Source of the DNA: Chloroflexota bacterium
GTDB taxonomy: Bacteria > Chloroflexota > Limnocylindria > P2-11E
DNA length: 23,139 nucleotides
Assembly: GCA_005883775.1 (NCBI GenBank)
Contig: VBEU01000093.1
Location: 1 to 23,139 of the forward strand
Direction of reading: 5' to 3'
Positions 22,280 to 23,139 of the stretch are shown piece after piece. Numbering within the stretch: the stretch's first letter is position 1; each line of letters begins with the position of its first letter. The notes under the pieces were generated by a model that was not told the DNA's origin, made no database searches, and was given only the letters and a program-made list of their open reading frames with translations. The position numbers were made by a program, and so were the translations under genes.

Positions 22280-23139
22280 GTGAAGGTCGTTTGTCTACAA
22301 GAGAACCTCGCGCATGGGCTGGGGATCGCCGGTCGCGGAGTCTCGACCCGCGGAAGCCTGCCAATCCTCGGCAACGTTCTTCTTCGCACTGACGCCGGCC
22401 GTCTCCGGCTCACCGCGACGAATCTCGAGGTCGGCATCAACTGCTGGGTCCCGGCGAAGGTGGATGACGAAGGGGCGATCACCGTGCCGGCCAAGCTCTT
22501 CATCGATTTCGTCAACTCCCTCCCTGCAGGCAACGTGGAGCTCTCGCTCAACGTGCGAACGAAGACCGTGCACATCAAGTCGGGCCCATACGAGGCGAAC
22601 ATCAAGGGAATGGACGCCGAGGAATTCCCGATCATTCCGCAGATCCCCGAAAGGCCGACCACGCGCATGGCGCAGGGGACCCTACGCCGGATGATCGGCG
22701 AGGTGGCGTTCGTCGCCGCAACCGACGACAGCCGGCCCGTGCTCACCGGAGTGCTCACCACATTCGCCGGCGACCTCGTGACCATGGCCGCGGCGGATCC
22801 ATACCGGCTCTCGGTGCGGCACGCGCAACTACTCGACAGGGTGGACCCATCGATCGAGGTGATCATCCCCGCGAAGAGCCTCTTCGAGGTCGCACGGATT
22901 CTCGAGGACACGGAGGACCGGACGGTCGACATCCTGGTGACGCCGAACAAGAGCCAGGTGATCTTCCACACCGACGAGGCCGATCTCGTCTCGCGCATCA
23001 TCGAGGGACAATTTCCGAACTACAAGCAGGTCATACCCACGAGCCACTCGACGCGTGTGCTCGCGCAACGCGAGGAGCTGCTCAAGGCGACGCGCCTCGC
23101 GTCCTATTTCGCGCGCGATGCGGCGAACATGTTGCGGTT
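22280..23139 (+). CDS. dnaN: DNA polymerase III sliding clamp (beta), partial
   Basis: GTG start at 22280 with GGGGAGGG five bases upstream; the frame is open to the window end (286 codons seen of roughly 370). Recognised by SLPILGNVLLRTDAGRLRLT, ATNLEVGINCWVPAKV, GAITVPAKLFIDFVNSLP, then FVAATDDSRPVLTGVL and MAAADPYRLSVR, and SRIIEGQFPNYKQVIP. The beta clamp encircles DNA and tethers polymerase and repair factors. It lies downstream of dnaA and the probable oriC, and might be transcribed with dnaA. No internal lesion is visible. Confidence 0.95.
   Translation, partial: MKVVCLQENLAHGLGIAGRGVSTRGSLPILGNVLLRTDAGRLRLTATNLEVGINCWVPAKVDDEGAITVPAKLFIDFVNSLPAGNVELSLNVRTKTVHIKSGPYEANIKGMDAEEFPIIPQIPERPTTRMAQGTLRRMIGEVAFVAATDDSRPVLTGVLTTFAGDLVTMAAADPYRLSVRHAQLLDRVDPSIEVIIPAKSLFEVARILEDTEDRTVDILVTPNKSQVIFHTDEADLVSRIIEGQFPNYKQVIPTSHSTRVLAQREELLKATRLASYFARDAANMLR

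Noticed and set aside
1..23139. CRISPR array, insertion sequence, prophage or tRNA cluster
   Set aside because: I saw no regularly spaced repeats, transposase, integrase, phage genes or tRNA cloverleaf other than the tmRNA ends.

Overview
The window is GC-rich bacterial chromosome from the replication-origin region. It holds the end of gyrB plus gyrA on the left and rpmH-rnpA-yidD-yidC-jag divergent from dnaA-dnaN on the right. The protein wording (DnaA beginning NLKQLW, an FtsEX-M23 cassette, a 45-residue L34) and the probable leaderless starts best suit Chloroflexota of the Limnocylindria/Dormibacteria kind. That is inference from remembered families; no search was run.

Layout. 1-3716 (+): gyrB end, a hotdog thioesterase, and gyrA interrupted by a 157-residue mini-intein. 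3850-6826 (+): ftsE, ftsX and a secreted coiled-coil M23 peptidase, joined by ATGA overlaps and closed by an intrinsic terminator. 6910-7119: a non-coding leader or small RNA with its own promoter, a 14-base Shine-Dalgarno sequence, a tiny ORF, an 11-bp long-range stem and a strong terminator, directly before smpB (7140-7637). 13129-7666 (-): a tightly coupled marR, DHA2-type MFS and heterodimeric ABC exporter operon. All three transporter genes are broken by internal losses that change frame. 14127-13248 (-): DoxX-like protein and a zinc-ribbon protein. 14221-14595 (+): VOC protein. 15287-14592 (-): membrane-anchored protein of unknown role. 15758-15407 (-): tmRNA (ssrA) with tag ANTSYALAA. 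15790-16554 (+): SGNH-hydrolase lipoprotein. 17774-16551 (-): MFS permease. 20381-17835 (-): rpmH-rnpA-yidD-yidC-jag, with yidC broken in the same manner as the efflux genes. 20605-23139 (+): dnaA, a probable oriC with DnaA boxes and a trio-like tract, and dnaN (cut by the window end).

How the genes fit together. The window groups replication and topology (gyrase, DnaA, clamp, oriC), division-linked wall hydrolysis (FtsEX and M23), ribosome rescue (smpB and ssrA, about 8 kb apart), tRNA/ribosome and membrane-insertion functions (L34, RNase P protein, YidD, YidC, Jag), and a MarR-controlled multidrug efflux unit.

Most notable: the smpB leader RNA; the GyrA mini-intein at a site different from the mycobacterial one; and five frame-changing internal losses in four membrane-protein genes, which are either an assembly artefact or real decay and need to be resolved before those genes are interpreted.
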